Source of the DNA: Cryptomeria japonica
Lineage: Eukaryota > Streptophyta > Pinopsida > Cupressales > Cupressaceae
Direction: 5' to 3'
Assembly: GCF_030272615.1 (NCBI RefSeq)
Contig: NW_026728909.1
Span: forward strand, 434,001 to 498,000
DNA length: 64,000 bases
Shown: positions 50,238 to 62,571 of the stretch, piece by piece
Layout: the number at the start of each line of letters is the position of its first letter
How positions within the stretch are numbered: the stretch's first letter is position 1
The notes under the pieces: model-generated
Databases searched by the model: none
Seen by the model: the letters and a program-made list of their open reading frames with translations, nothing else
Told to the model about the DNA's origin: nothing
Program-made: the position numbers and the translations under genes

Positions 50238-53116
50238 TATAGGTCCATTGCTATTGTATCCCATCCGTCGTATGATCAGGAATCATTAACCATATTGTTG
50301 TGTTGGTATGGCCACCTCTAGAGTAGCAGCTCTGACCTCTTCCTCATCCTTGTATAGCCAACTAAGGATGTCTTTCCCTTATGATTCATTTGCTAGTGTG
50401 CCCAATTGGATAAATTTTCCATCAAACTTGGTGATGGGTTGTGTTGATTGATGTGTCGATGCAGAAGGTTGTCCATGAGATTTTGGTGATGTTGGTAATT
50501 TTGATAGACACATGGGTTCAAAATAGTATTCTCCCATGCCTTGATCTTTGATTTCAACTTTTGTTTGAAGTCCATGGATAAAGACTTGATTTTTTCTTGA
50601 TGATGATCTAATGCTAAGGAAGCTGGAGCTTTCCTATTGTGTGGAACTAGGCTGTCTTGAGCTGTCCCCATAGCATTGCAATGTTGAAAAGGATTATTAT
50701 CGGTAGATATGGAGATTTCCTGTCCATTATATGGGAATTTGACACACTGATGGTATGTTGAAGGCACTACTTGCATTTCATGTATCCAAGGATGACCCAA
50801 TAGAATATTGTATGTTAAGTCTATGTCTAAGACTTGGCACATAGTGTCCCTTTGTATCAGTCCTACCTAAATAGGTAGTATCACTGTTCCTTTAGATGAC
50901 TTGTCTTCATCATCATAGGCCTTGATGGTGATCTTTTTGTTTGGATCAATAGACTTCTCAAAGAAGCCTAATGCACGGATAAGCTTTAAAGCACATATAT
51001 TGAGACCAACTCCTCCATCTATTAATACTCTTTTAACTCGATGTTTGTAGACTAAGACTTTGATATGAAGGGGAGTGTTATGTGGATGACTCAAAGAGAC
51101 ATTATCATGTTGGAAAAGGTGAGTTTATGAGGCCCTGTCATATGAGCCACCATGGCTTGGAATTTTATCAATGTCCAGATCTTGAGGAATGTTTGTTTCA
51201 ACCAATGCTTGTTCTAAGATATCCTTATCTTTTGGTGAGAACTTGAGCAACTCGAGTATAGATATTTGAGCAGGAGTTCTCTGTAGTTGATAAACCAAAT
51301 CATATTGAGTATTGGGAATAGTGGTGGATGTTGATGTATGCCCTTTCAAGACGCATTTTTGAGCTTTGGTTGTCACATTGATTGATGCATGGTCTTGTTT
51401 GTCCTTGATTTTTATGACATTTATTTGGTTATCATCTATCAATATGTGATTGATGGTGTTGTTGTACAGGTGATTTATACAAGCTCCTCTTGTATCATTT
51501 GATGATGGAGCTCCTCCCTTCTTGTAATTTGGAAGAGGATTTTTAAAAGCATCGTGGTCACCGTTTGTTTTGAGACCATCAACCATTAAATCACCTCTAT
51601 TGATCATATCCTGACCAATATTCTTAAGCCTCATGAAATCATTTGTGTGATGTCCTTTGTTTCGATGAAAATCACAAAAATACGAATCATTCCACCAAGG
51701 TGGTTTGACCTGGGGTTCAAAGTTGTTTATGGTCAGTAATGTGATAATTTTGTTCGCCAGGAGTTCTCGAAATGTCAATTCTAAGGTTTTCCCTAATGGT
51801 GTGTAGATGTGTCTATTTGGGAAAGTGTTGGTGTTACCTCTTTGGTTTGTATTATTCCCTCAGTTAGCCTTGTTTATTGTTGTTGCCTTGGGTATTGTTA
51901 TTGGTATTTGAAATTGAAGGTCCTTGATTGGTATTTTGTGGATAAGTGTTAGTGCCTTGATTAACACCCTTTTGATTTTTGTTAGATTGTGGATTACCTC
52001 ATAAAGCTAATACTGGTTGTTTGGACTTCATATCATTAGCATCGGCTCCTCCATCATTAACAATGTTTTTGTTTCTTGTCCAAAATCTTGATTTGTCTAA
52101 AGTGTTGTTGTTATTTTTATTGTTAAAGGAGTGAGTGTTGGATGAGTTAATTCCTTCCTTAAATAACTTCAATGTTCCTTTCTTGATGTAGGCTTCCTCT
52201 ACTTGGATTCCATTTTCTATCAACTTGGTAAAAGCTGGTATGCATTGGAGCTTGAGTTGATAACACATCTCACTATTTAGATTGTCAATAAAGATCTCCA
52301 TCTTTTCCTTTTCAGGCATGTCTCGAGGATATCTCGAAACCATACGTCTCCAACACTGAAGAAACACCATGAATGTTTCATTGCTTTTTTGTTTGGTGTT
52401 GCATACATCCAACATGGTGATTGCATCCTAAATATTATAGGAGTATTTTGTGATAAATTTGTTTACAAACTCATCAAATGATCTGATGGGAAGTGTAAGT
52501 TTAGACAACCACTCCATTGTTTTCCCTCCCAAACTTCTTGGGAATAGTCTCATTAAGAATCATCGTGAGAAAACTCTAGGCTTATGGTACAAAATTCCCG
52601 AACATGATTGCGAGGATCACTTTTAGCATCGTATTTGTCGTACTTTCGCATATCTGAATTTGGGGGAAAAGGTATCATGTTTAATCTCCTGTCAAAGGAG
52701 TAAGGACAGATTTCATCCAAGGAGTATCGCATTGTGGTCCCTTGTTGCATGTTCTACATTTGCCTTTGCAGCATTTGGATTTGTTGTGTAAGAGTGACCA
52801 TGGGTGCATTTGTATGTCGAGGGAAACCTTCCCCCTTTCATTAAGATTATCCTGAGGTCGGCCATGGTTGTGTTCGGGGGTGTTATTTTGTTCATGCATG
52901 ATTTATGGGCCATGTGTTTCTTCTTCTATTTTTTGGTCTTGATAGGCATAATTTCTAGACCTTGTTCTAAAAATTCTTTCAGCGACATTCCTTAAGTTTT
53001 CGGTATTAAAATCTTTAGGAAGTGTAACTCCTTTTCTAGTTAGCATGAGCATATATTTTTCCTCGTTTGCTTCAATAAGTCTTTCCATGAGCCTTTGGAA
53101 TGAGGGGTTTTCTTGA
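50238..53116 (-). pseudogene. Ty3-type gag-protease remnant, copy 5
   Basis: Same lesions (gag core 52415-51999, Cys/His motif 51778-51125, protease 51094-50867). Silent G at 52044 is shared only with copy 2. Confidence 0.85.
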
Positions 53117-53332
53117 CATTCTTGGAGTTGTCATTCCTAAGTCACTTTGCTCAATGATTTGAGAGAAAAGACATTGACTTGAGGGATCATGTTAGATAGA
53201 GAACAATGGAACATCCCTTGGGAAGTTGAGCTATTCAATATAGCTCCATAACTTGCACCAAGAGTCCCATTGGTGTGTGGATCTTTTGGAACCTTAATTT
53301 TACGTTTCTGTACACCACATTTCCTGCACACA
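53117..53332 (+). repeat. Inverted LTR-end fragment, copy 5
   Basis: Counterpart of 3781-3996; primer-binding-like site at 53337-53354. Confidence 0.75.
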
Positions 53333-53354
53333 TTTGTGGCGCCCACCATGGGGC

Positions 53355-54571
53355 CGAACCCCATTAATCTTATCATTTTTTTTGTAGGAGCAATATTGCA
53401 AGCACGTGGGAAAGCTGGTTTAGCACATTGGGACCTTTCTTTAGTGCGTAGAAACATTAGTTAGTGCTTCTAGTATACTATTTAGTGAAGACCTCTCCAC
53501 TAGCACATTTAGACTTTTTGTTAGCACCTGATATTCTGGTTGTATTCTATATCATCATAACGCATTCGACAAACATAGTAGAACATTCGGTAACCATCTT
53601 AGCGCATAGAAGTCATTTTGTAGCACATTTTCATGTTTTTGTAGTGCATCTGCACGTTTCTGTAGCTCACCTGTGCAATAGTCTAATGCATAGCTCTAAC
53701 AAAGGAAAACGCAAAACTGTAATCGAAGAAAGAAAATTTTAGGCTTGTGAAGCCCACCCTCAGAATTTGATTATTTTGCTAACTGATTTTGTTCAGGTTC
53801 AAACCTTTTTCTGCAGGAGCAATAGGAGTTAGTTTAAGTTTTTCTTTTCTTTCTTTCAAAAGTTAGTTAAAAAGAACTCACCCTCTTTTTTATTGCAAAA
53901 GCTTAAAATAAACCTCATAAGTTCTTTGGGATGTTTAAAATGAACTTCATACTTTCCTTTGGTATTTAAAACAAAACTTCATCTTTTTCTTATTGCATGG
54001 GTAAAAAGAACAACAAAGAAAAAAATTTCATTCTTCCAAGTTAGGAAAACACTTCGTTCGGGTTTTAAAAGAACAACAAATTTACTTTTCAATCAACAAA
54101 GGTAAAAAGAAATTCACCTTCCTTTGGTGCCTAAAAGGATTCATTTTAATTTATTGCAAAAGTAAAAGAAACTCATCTTTATTTTGTGCAAGGAAAAAGG
54201 GAAAGTTCTCACTTATCAACTTTAATTTTGTTGACCAAAATCACGATTTCTTTTGTTGACCAGGATTTCCAATTTTTTGATAGAAAATCATTGCTATAAA
54301 AGGTTAAAAAGAACACCATACTTTTTGGAGCAAAATCTCCAAACAGAAGTTAGCAAATCATTTCTTTGAAAGGTTAAAAAGAACACTTGAGTGCCTTGTC
54401 TCGAAAGTGGAAAGTATATGCTCTCCCCTTAATTGGGTGACCAAAATGCCAAACCACTCTTTCATGCTTTCTTCATTTCAAGCAGTTAAATCGTTTAGCA
54501 AGCCTGTCATCCCGAGTTTCTCTTAGAGTGCCATTTAAATGGTCGGTGAGAAGGGAATGACCTAATTTCGA
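53355..54571. other. Retrotransposon leader, copy 5
   Basis: No gene; odd-type C at 53603. Confidence 0.5.
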
Positions 54572-54593
54572 GCCCCATGGTGGGTGCCAGAAA

Positions 54594-56021
54594 TGTTTGT
54601 GGGAAATGCAGTGGTGTACAAAAACATAAAATTCAGGTTCCAAAAGATCCACACACCAATGGGACTCTTGGTGCAAGTTATGAAGCTATATTGAATAGCT
54701 CAACTTCCCAAGGGATGTTCCATTGTTCTCTATCTCACAGGATCCCTCAAGTCAATGTCTTTTCTCTCAAATCACGGAGCAAAGTGACTTAGGAATAACA
54801 ACTCCAAGAATGGGTGATGTTTGATTAATTTACCATGATTTCATTCCTAGATATGTATGATATTGAATCTATGATGATTTTAAACTAGTATGAATTTTAT
54901 GTTATGATAAAGATTAGCAATCCTCTCCTAACAATATATACTAGTCTAACATGGATATGCTATGATATTTAAAATTACTTCTAAAATGCTATTAAGATGA
55001 TTTTATCAAAGAGAGGCTAAATGCTCAGTAAAATGACTATAGATTACATGCATGAAACTTGGATATCTCAAAATGAGAGAATGAGAGCTCTATTTATAGG
55101 GAAAATAGGGAAATGGATGGTCAAGATTGGATAATCTTAACAAGGGCCAGGATTGAAAGTTATCAATCCATGTTTACAATTCTCACCAATGAAATGGTGA
55201 CAATTGTCAACAAGAGGTTGCTTGAGAGGAGATGAAATAATAATTAAATGCTTGAGAAGACATGATGGTTACCTTAGGAGCTAAGGGTTAATGTTAGGTT
55301 AGGGTTATCCATTGGATAAAGCTTTTACCCAAGCAGTAAACTCTTGTGCAAGGGTTAAAGGGATAACCAAAGTTAAAGCCATGAATGTTTTATGAGACCC
55401 TTGGGTTAGATGAGGGTTGAGTTAGAGAGAAAGTCTCTAGCCATGAAAGAAGGTTGAGTTAACCATTAATGGTTATGAAGACTTTGAGGGTTAACTTGTT
55501 GAGGACATAAAGCCTTTAATAGTTATTGAAGACTTTGAGGGTTTGAGAAGTGACTTCCCTTTTCTTAGGGATGTGACAATAATTAGGAGATGGATTAGGC
55601 TAAATTAGAATTGATTAGAATAATCTAGAAGGGGTTTAGGGAGGCAAGTGGGAGATGTAGGAAAATGGAAGTGGAGGAAAAAGGAATTTAATTAAAATAA
55701 AACTACTTTATTTCAATCAAATAGATGCAACTTGCATAAATACAAGTGAGGGATTTAAATAAATAAATTAGAATTATTTATTTGCAAGGATTAATTTAAT
55801 TAAATGTAAGTTTAATTAAAAGGGGAGAAGGGGGAATTTAATTAAATAAAGTAATTTATTTAATCAAAGGCTAGAAAAGGCTTAGGTGAACTTAATTAAA
55901 TAAATTGAGTAATTCATTTAATCAAATAGATGAATATAAAGAATTTAATTAAATAGAAGAATGAGATTAAAATAAATATTAAATATTCATTTAGGAAAGT
56001 GGTCAGATTTATACGTCTACA
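54594..56021 (-). mobile_element. Ty3-type LTR, copy 5
   Basis: Same ends; TATA core at 55091-55098. Confidence 0.7.
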
Positions 56022-57025
56022 ATAATTACTATCATATCACCAATAATGTGATAAAGGCAATTTGTATGTAATATATAGTTACGGAAAAATTTCTCCCATC
56101 TTATTATTATAGTTTAAAAATTTTAAATATGTGTATATCCATGCAAATTTATTAGAATCCACTATTATGGATTGAGTTGATACAATATGTATTGGAAAGT
56201 AGATTAGTTTTGTGTTGAGTATATTTATTTATTAATTCTTACTCTATCTTATTAGCACCATATGTCCTTGTCACATCAAAGAGTGACATATCTTACTACA
56301 AACATAAAATAAATACATAATGAATACATATTTCAAAATTAGAAATATATAACAACTTTCAACTAAAAAATATAAAATTAATTTCAAGTAAAATGAAATA
56401 ATCTTTCCAAATAAAATAACTCATAACATTTAAATAAAAATAAGAACAAGAAAAAAAAAATGTCAAGTAATATAATTTTAATTATTGTAAAGTAATTTGG
56501 CTCATGGGTTCCTTTCCCTATTGAGGTGGTTGGAGATAGGGTGAAGAACTGATAGTGCTAAGTGCAAAAGTGTGTGGACTTCTTAAAGGCCTCCATTAAT
56601 GTAGTGAGTCTAGATCATGTCAACTCGTCCTTTGCATTCACAAACAACCAAAAACCTAATCAAGATATTCCAAAAGGTAATAATGTGAAAATTGAAACTT
56701 AGTTTCTCTAGTATGTTTAGTTTGAATGTAAAGCTGATAAGAGATATTGGATGTAGCTACTATGTAGGATTTTGTCTACGTAAGTAAGAGTAGAGATGCA
56801 TTCTGGCCCTATTTTAGATTTGTTATTTAATTGAAAAATTTTCAATTTTTAATATATATGGAATGCAACACCCAAAAGTAGCTAGTTTACAAAAAAATCA
56901 ATTGTGACTCAAAATTTTATTTGATGAATGTAAATAATCTATATTTTAAAATTAAGATTTATAATTCAAAACAAGTAAATATCTGTACTATTTGAATATA
57001 TATATATATTTAATATATTAGAACT
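56022..57025. other. AT-rich stretch without a recognised gene, copy 5
   Basis: As 6686-7689. Confidence 0.6.
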
Positions 57026-57279
57026 TAAAATGTTAAAAAGATAACTGCATATGGATTAGCTTTTCCTCATTACCCATTAAAATACCGATGGAATTTTATT
57101 TACAATAAACTGTGATACTTGGAAACTGGCATGTATACCTTACACCAACCGATGGCTTATTTACATGACTCTACCAAATGATAGTTTATGCCACCATATA
57201 TCAGATACTAAATACACGGGTGATAAGATCATAGCTGATTATTTGGAGGTTATAATGACTATGATGATCCTATATATAT

Positions 57280-58074
57280 CTAGGGACAGAATACAATACT
57301 ATAGTCGGTGGTACCAGAGGGGCAGGTGAAAGTGCTGGAAGAATCGTCCTTAGCATAACTGTATGCCTGTGGGCACTGGTTCTTGAACATCATCGAGTAG
57401 TTTGTGGCGGGGCAGTTCTTGACATAGGAACCTCTGCAGCAATACTGGTCAGTTTGAAAGACAGTACAGGCACTATTGCATCCACCATTCACCTTCAATT
57501 CAGCAGGGCAAGCAGCATTCACGTCGGCTTTGCATGCAGGGGCAGTGCACTGTCCATTTGTAGGATTGATGGAGAGAGGAACGTTGAAGCCGTCAACCAG
57601 GGAGACATCGTAGAAGTCCTGGTTGCCATCTCCATTTAGGGTGTACTCGACCAGCGTGGTCGGAACGCCCCCCGAGACTTGGCAGCTCAGTTGGCCGTTG
57701 CAGTCACCAGTTTGACAGGTTCCTCGGCCGCTCGCATCGAAAGAACAGCCAGTTCGGCCCCAGAATCTTGCCGCCTTTGTCCCTGCCGGCACATCGACGG
57801 TCCATGTCTGACCTTGGTCAAGCTGCTGCCCTCCTCCTGGTAGTCCTGCCGCCCAAACTGTGTACCCGCACTGGTTTCGTATATCAAACTTAACTGCCCA
57901 CGCCTCTGCAACAAAACATACACACACAAAAATTATCGTAAGGCCTAGAGAGATGTATATACCATTCAACAACCTACAACACGTATTATTTTACCAACAC
58001 ATCTTACGTTGCATATGTAAAGATATGGCCAGTCCAGCCACAAGAACAAGCGCAAGATCTGATACCATCGCCAT
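57280..58074 (-). CDS. Thaumatin-like protein (PR-5), complete type, copy 5
   Basis: Exon 1 is 58008-58074, the intron is 57906-58007 and exon 2 is 57280-57905. The protein is identical to copy 1. TATA box at 58141-58148 on the minus strand. Confidence 0.93.
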
Positions 58075-58321
58075 TATACCGTCTGAATTGAACGATTGAA
58101 TGAAGATAGATAGATTGGGTATATGAGGAGGGATTATTCATTTATATAGAAAAAGATCGCTCCGCCGGTCATGAAGGAAGCAACAGAGGAAGGACCCGGC
58201 ATGAGAAGGCTAGTATCGTACGCATTCCGGTTACAGAATTCAAGCTTGCATTTATAACATGACTTGACTTCAGGTAAGAGCTGCCCAGTTTCCAACCGTA
58301 AGGGTCATCAATATTCAGATA

Positions 58322-59319
58322 ATAGCTGTAATATTAAAGACAACCAAGTTTCACAACAAATCAAACCAACAAAACATAAATAGCCATATGATATGGGAAA
58401 AAAAGGATGTTGGATTTAGTTTCATTGAACTTTAACTCTAAAGTAGCCAAATAAATATATAAGGACTTCCTAAAGTTTATTTTTTTATTTATTTTTGTAG
58501 CCCCCACCAATATTGTATAATAGACAAATTAGATATGGGACTGAGCATTAAGACTTCTATTTGAAGACCAACCCTAGATAACACCCTTGGCCCTTCAACT
58601 ATTAATAAATAATTTAGAGCCAACTACCTTAAGAATAAATATATAACGGGGTGAAGGACTCCCTTGTAAGATAAAATAGGACAAGAATGAAATATTGAAA
58701 AAAGAATTTAATATGATCTAACAAATATATTTTTCAAATTACCAATATAAACCTGTAAATTGGGAAAGAAATCTAGACTCCTAAAGAGGAATTGCTTATC
58801 TACAAAGAGAAAATATTCTCAAGGAGTTTCAAGCCTTTTGCAAATAGGGAAGGGTTGCAAAGAAGATGTAAGGGAGTTTAGATTACTTTCTTAGAATTTC
58901 TTAGTCATAGTTAAAATTTTATGTATGATTACTTATTTTTAATCTCATTGTTTGAAACTAAGTATATACAAAGAAAAAAAATCCTAAAATAATCATAAAA
59001 AAAATCTCTGACTAGAAAATTTTAAATATTTAGAAAATATAGTTGTCCTTTTAGATTTGCAAATTTCTAAAAAAAACTTGTTCCCCTAGACCTAATCGAC
59101 ATTTCAAGATATTCTTATTTCACTATTGATAATAATTTAGTCTATTTTTTTAAATCATAAGTTCATATTCCACTACTTATTTAACATTTTTATTTGAAAG
59201 CAAATAATACCTATTTAAAAATTAAACCAATTTTTTGAAATTATTATAATATTAGTTACAAAAGTCAATTAAAATGTATATTTTTCAAATATTAAATTTT
59301 AAACTATTGATATGTTGAG
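58322..59319. other. AT-rich intergenic stretch, copy 5
   Basis: As 8986-9983; no gene seen. Confidence 0.55.
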
Positions 59320-59764
59320 TATTAATTAATAAGTTGTAATCTCACTTTTAATTATCGACAAACTTGAAAAATTTATAAATACATTAATAAACATAAAATT
59401 TTAAAAATAGATTGAGAAACATTCATAAGAAAACAAAGTATATAATTTAGAAAAATGGATCAATCAAACAAAATATCAAGTTTAACCAAAAGAAATTGTA
59501 AGCTTTTCCAATTTGATTCTATGAACTTAACATCTTCTTCAAATAATTTTTCTACAGTTTTTTGTTTGAACATTATTTATTAATAAATTGTATTCTCACT
59601 TTTAATTACTAATAAACTTAAATAAATTTATAAATACATTAATAAGAATAAATTTAAAAAATAGATTTAAAAACACTTATAAGAAAACAAAATATATAAT
59701 TTTTAAAAAGTGGGTCAATCAAACAAAATATCAAGTTTAAGCAAAAGAAATTCTATGAAGTTAA
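59320..59764. repeat. 254-bp-period direct repeat, copy 5
   Basis: As 9984-10428, with odd-type C at 59617 and private C at 59676. Confidence 0.7.
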
Positions 59765-59834
59765 AATCTTTATCAAGATAATTTTACATCTTCCGATTTG
59801 ATTCTTAGGCTACCTTGGCTTTTCAAGTCACTGA

Positions 59835-60439
59835 AATAGTTAGGATCAAAAACTGGCCAGCTGTTACCTAGAGTCATTTCATGTATTCAATGCAGGTTTG
59901 AGTTCTGATAAACCAGGGCTCTCGTAGCATCCACGGCTTCTCAGCCGGGTCCATGCTAGTTTGCTTCCTTCTGAAGTTATTACGGTCGGAAACTGGGCAG
60001 CGGTTACCTGAAGTCAAGTCATGCACTAAATGCAACTTGAAGTCAAGTCATGCACTAAATGTAAGTTTGAATTCTAATAACAAGGGCTTTCGTACGATGC
60101 ATTGACAATTCTATGAATACAATACATGTTACACATTTTATGCATATAATACATGTTGCATATACATATAACTGCATCTAGATGCATCTTAGAATCTTAT
60201 TCATACAATGCATGTTACACATCCTATGCATATAATGCATTTTACATAGACATATAACTACATGCAGATGCATCGTAGAAGCTGGATAGAGGGTGCCCTC
60301 GTACGTCACACTACTGCTCAGACTGAGTCCATGCTTCCTTCGTGTCTGCCCGGGAGATCTTTTCCTATATAAATGATGAATCCTTCTTCATATACTCAAT
60401 CTATCCATCTTCATTCGACCGTTCAATACAGACGGTATA
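59835..60439 (+). promoter_or_regulatory. Rebuilt thaumatin-like promoter, copy 5
   Basis: Same layout; TACGTCA at 60302-60308 and TATATAAA at 60366-60373. Private T at 60037 lies in the second 29-bp repeat copy. Confidence 0.6.
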
Positions 60440-61223
60440 ATGGCAACAGTATCAGATCTTGTGCTTATTCTTGTGGCTGGACTGGCTATATATCTTCAGA
60501 TGCAAGGTAAGCTGTATTGGTAACATAAGAGTTTTAGATTGAATACACTATATATCCGAGGTTCACAATAATAATATGCGTGTGTTTTTTGTTGCAGAGG
60601 CGGCAGCAGTTAAGTTTGAGATAACGAACCAGTGCAGGTACACGGTTTGGGCGGCAGGATTACCCGGCGGAGGGCAGCAGCTCGACCAGGGTAAGACATG
60701 GACCGTCGATGTGCCGGCAGGGACAAAGGGAGCAAGATTCTGGGGCCGAACCGGCTGCTCTTTTGATGCGAGCGACCGAGGAACCTGTCAAACCGGTGAC
60801 TGCAACGGCCAATTGAGCTGCCAGATCTCGGGAGGCATTCCCACCACGCTGGCTGAGTACACCCTCAATGGAGATGGCAACAAGGACTTCTACGACGTCT
60901 CCCTGGTGGACGAATTCAACGGTCCTCTCTCCATCAATCCTACAAACGGACAGTGCACTGCCCCTGCATGCAAAGCCGACGTCAATGCTGTTTGCCCTGC
61001 TGAGTTGAAGGTGAATGGCGGATGCAATAGTGCCTGCACTGTCTTTCAAACTGACCAGTATTGCTACAGAGGTGCCTATGTCGACAACTGCCCTGCCACA
61101 AACTACTCGATGATCTTCAAGAACCAGTGCCCTCAGGCCTACAGTTATGCCAAGGATGATACTTCCAGCACTTTCACCTGCCCTTCTGGAACCACTGACT
61201 ACAGTATTGTATTCTGTCCCTAA
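60440..61223 (+). CDS. Thaumatin-like protein (PR-5), cysteine-depleted type, copy 5
   Basis: Exon 1 is 60440-60506, the intron is 60507-60597 and exon 2 is 60598-61223. It has Cys91, a private Ile99 (ATC for GTC) and the odd-type Ile103, with Tyr179 as in all copies: 15 of 16 cysteines. Poly(A) signal at 61396-61401. Confidence 0.9.
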
Positions 61224-61800
61224 ATCTATATAGGAGTATGCTCATCTACATCCTAATAATCAGCTATGAGTGTATCACCTCCGTATTTAGTATCTGATAT
61301 ATGGTGGCATAAACTATCACTCGGTAGTCATATAAATAAGCCATCATTTGTTGTAAGGCGTTAGATGCAATTTTGAAGTATCACAGTTTACTATAAATAA
61401 AAGTCCAATATTCTAATGGGCAATTTGAAATAGGTAATTCATATGCAATATCTTTTTATAAATGTCTTTTATTATTTTAGTAGGGAAGGGGTCCTAAACC
61501 CTTACAAAAAAAACAAATAAACTAGAGAGCAACGACACAATCGCTGGCATCGGATAGCCAACACCCCAGAAAGCATAGAAACAACTCTCAAAAGTAATAA
61601 AACACTAACAATACCCACATAACTAAACATAATAACCCTCTCCAACTTCCTACTATCCATAATACAACTACTAGCATATAACTAAAAAGAGTTCATAATA
61701 GTATCAGAGTACTTAATCCACATGAAAACACCCAACATAAGGCATGCAGGCCTGTTTAGATAAAAGTCCATGTTAAAACTAATACTATCATCTTTTGAAA

Positions 61801-62473
61801 TCAACCCAGACCAAAAAAAAGCACCAACCCAATAGCATCCTACTCATCCTTGATGACGTTCCATTCCCGCACAAGACACTACATCAGTTCCTTCTAGATC
61901 TTAGGTTACAACATGTCCTCTTTCTGCTCCTCTTGCAGGTTGACATCCTTCATCTTTTTTGCTTTTTTCTTCATCTTTCTCTATCTCAAGACAAACCCCA
62001 TAACGACATTCTGCATAATTCATCAGTAATAGCACATAGGGAATTCAAGGCCTCTCCCATTAGCTGATGTCCTTGCCTATATTCGTCCATCTTCGCTTTA
62101 AGGTTCATGACCTTAACTTGTAGGTTAATTATCTAGTTTTGCTATTATTTGATGCTAAAATTCTCCTCCTCGGTAGGAGAGTCCTGAGAACAGGGCACCA
62201 TTTCCACATCCTAAAAAAGTATTTTGAAGCAAGGATTTTTGTTTTGAATCAACCTTGTCCTCTAGAGAATCACTTAAACCCTTTGAATCCTCCTTACTGT
62301 CCTCCCCTTGTTCCTCCCCTTCCACCTGAAATTCCTCATCCTCCCCCCCTCCTCACTAGAGCTCCTGAGTTGTCATCATCATCAAGGGTAAAAGCCTTTG
62401 CCGGTTCAGGGGAAACATCTTCGGTTTCAATTTGTTTTTCTTGTCTTTGGCGAGCAGATGAGCCGACCTTCTT
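61801..62473 (-). pseudogene. Decayed acidic/coiled-coil coding remnant, copy 6
   Basis: As copy 1, with even-type C at 61806 and T at 62245 shared with copy 4. Confidence 0.45.
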
Positions 62474-62571
62474 TCACCAAAGTGACCCTCCTATTTCTCC
62501 TTTTCATGCAGGTTATCTTTCACCTAATCTCATAGTTCTTACAAGATGAAAAATCAGACACCAATAATATC

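Larger units (their letters stand above)
49337..61670. repeat. Array unit 5 (odd type)
   Basis: Odd-type alleles, with G at 52044 (shared with unit 2). Private changes are C at 59676, T at 60037 and A at 60825; the last changes Val99 to Ile in the plus-strand thaumatin-like protein. Confidence 0.95.
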
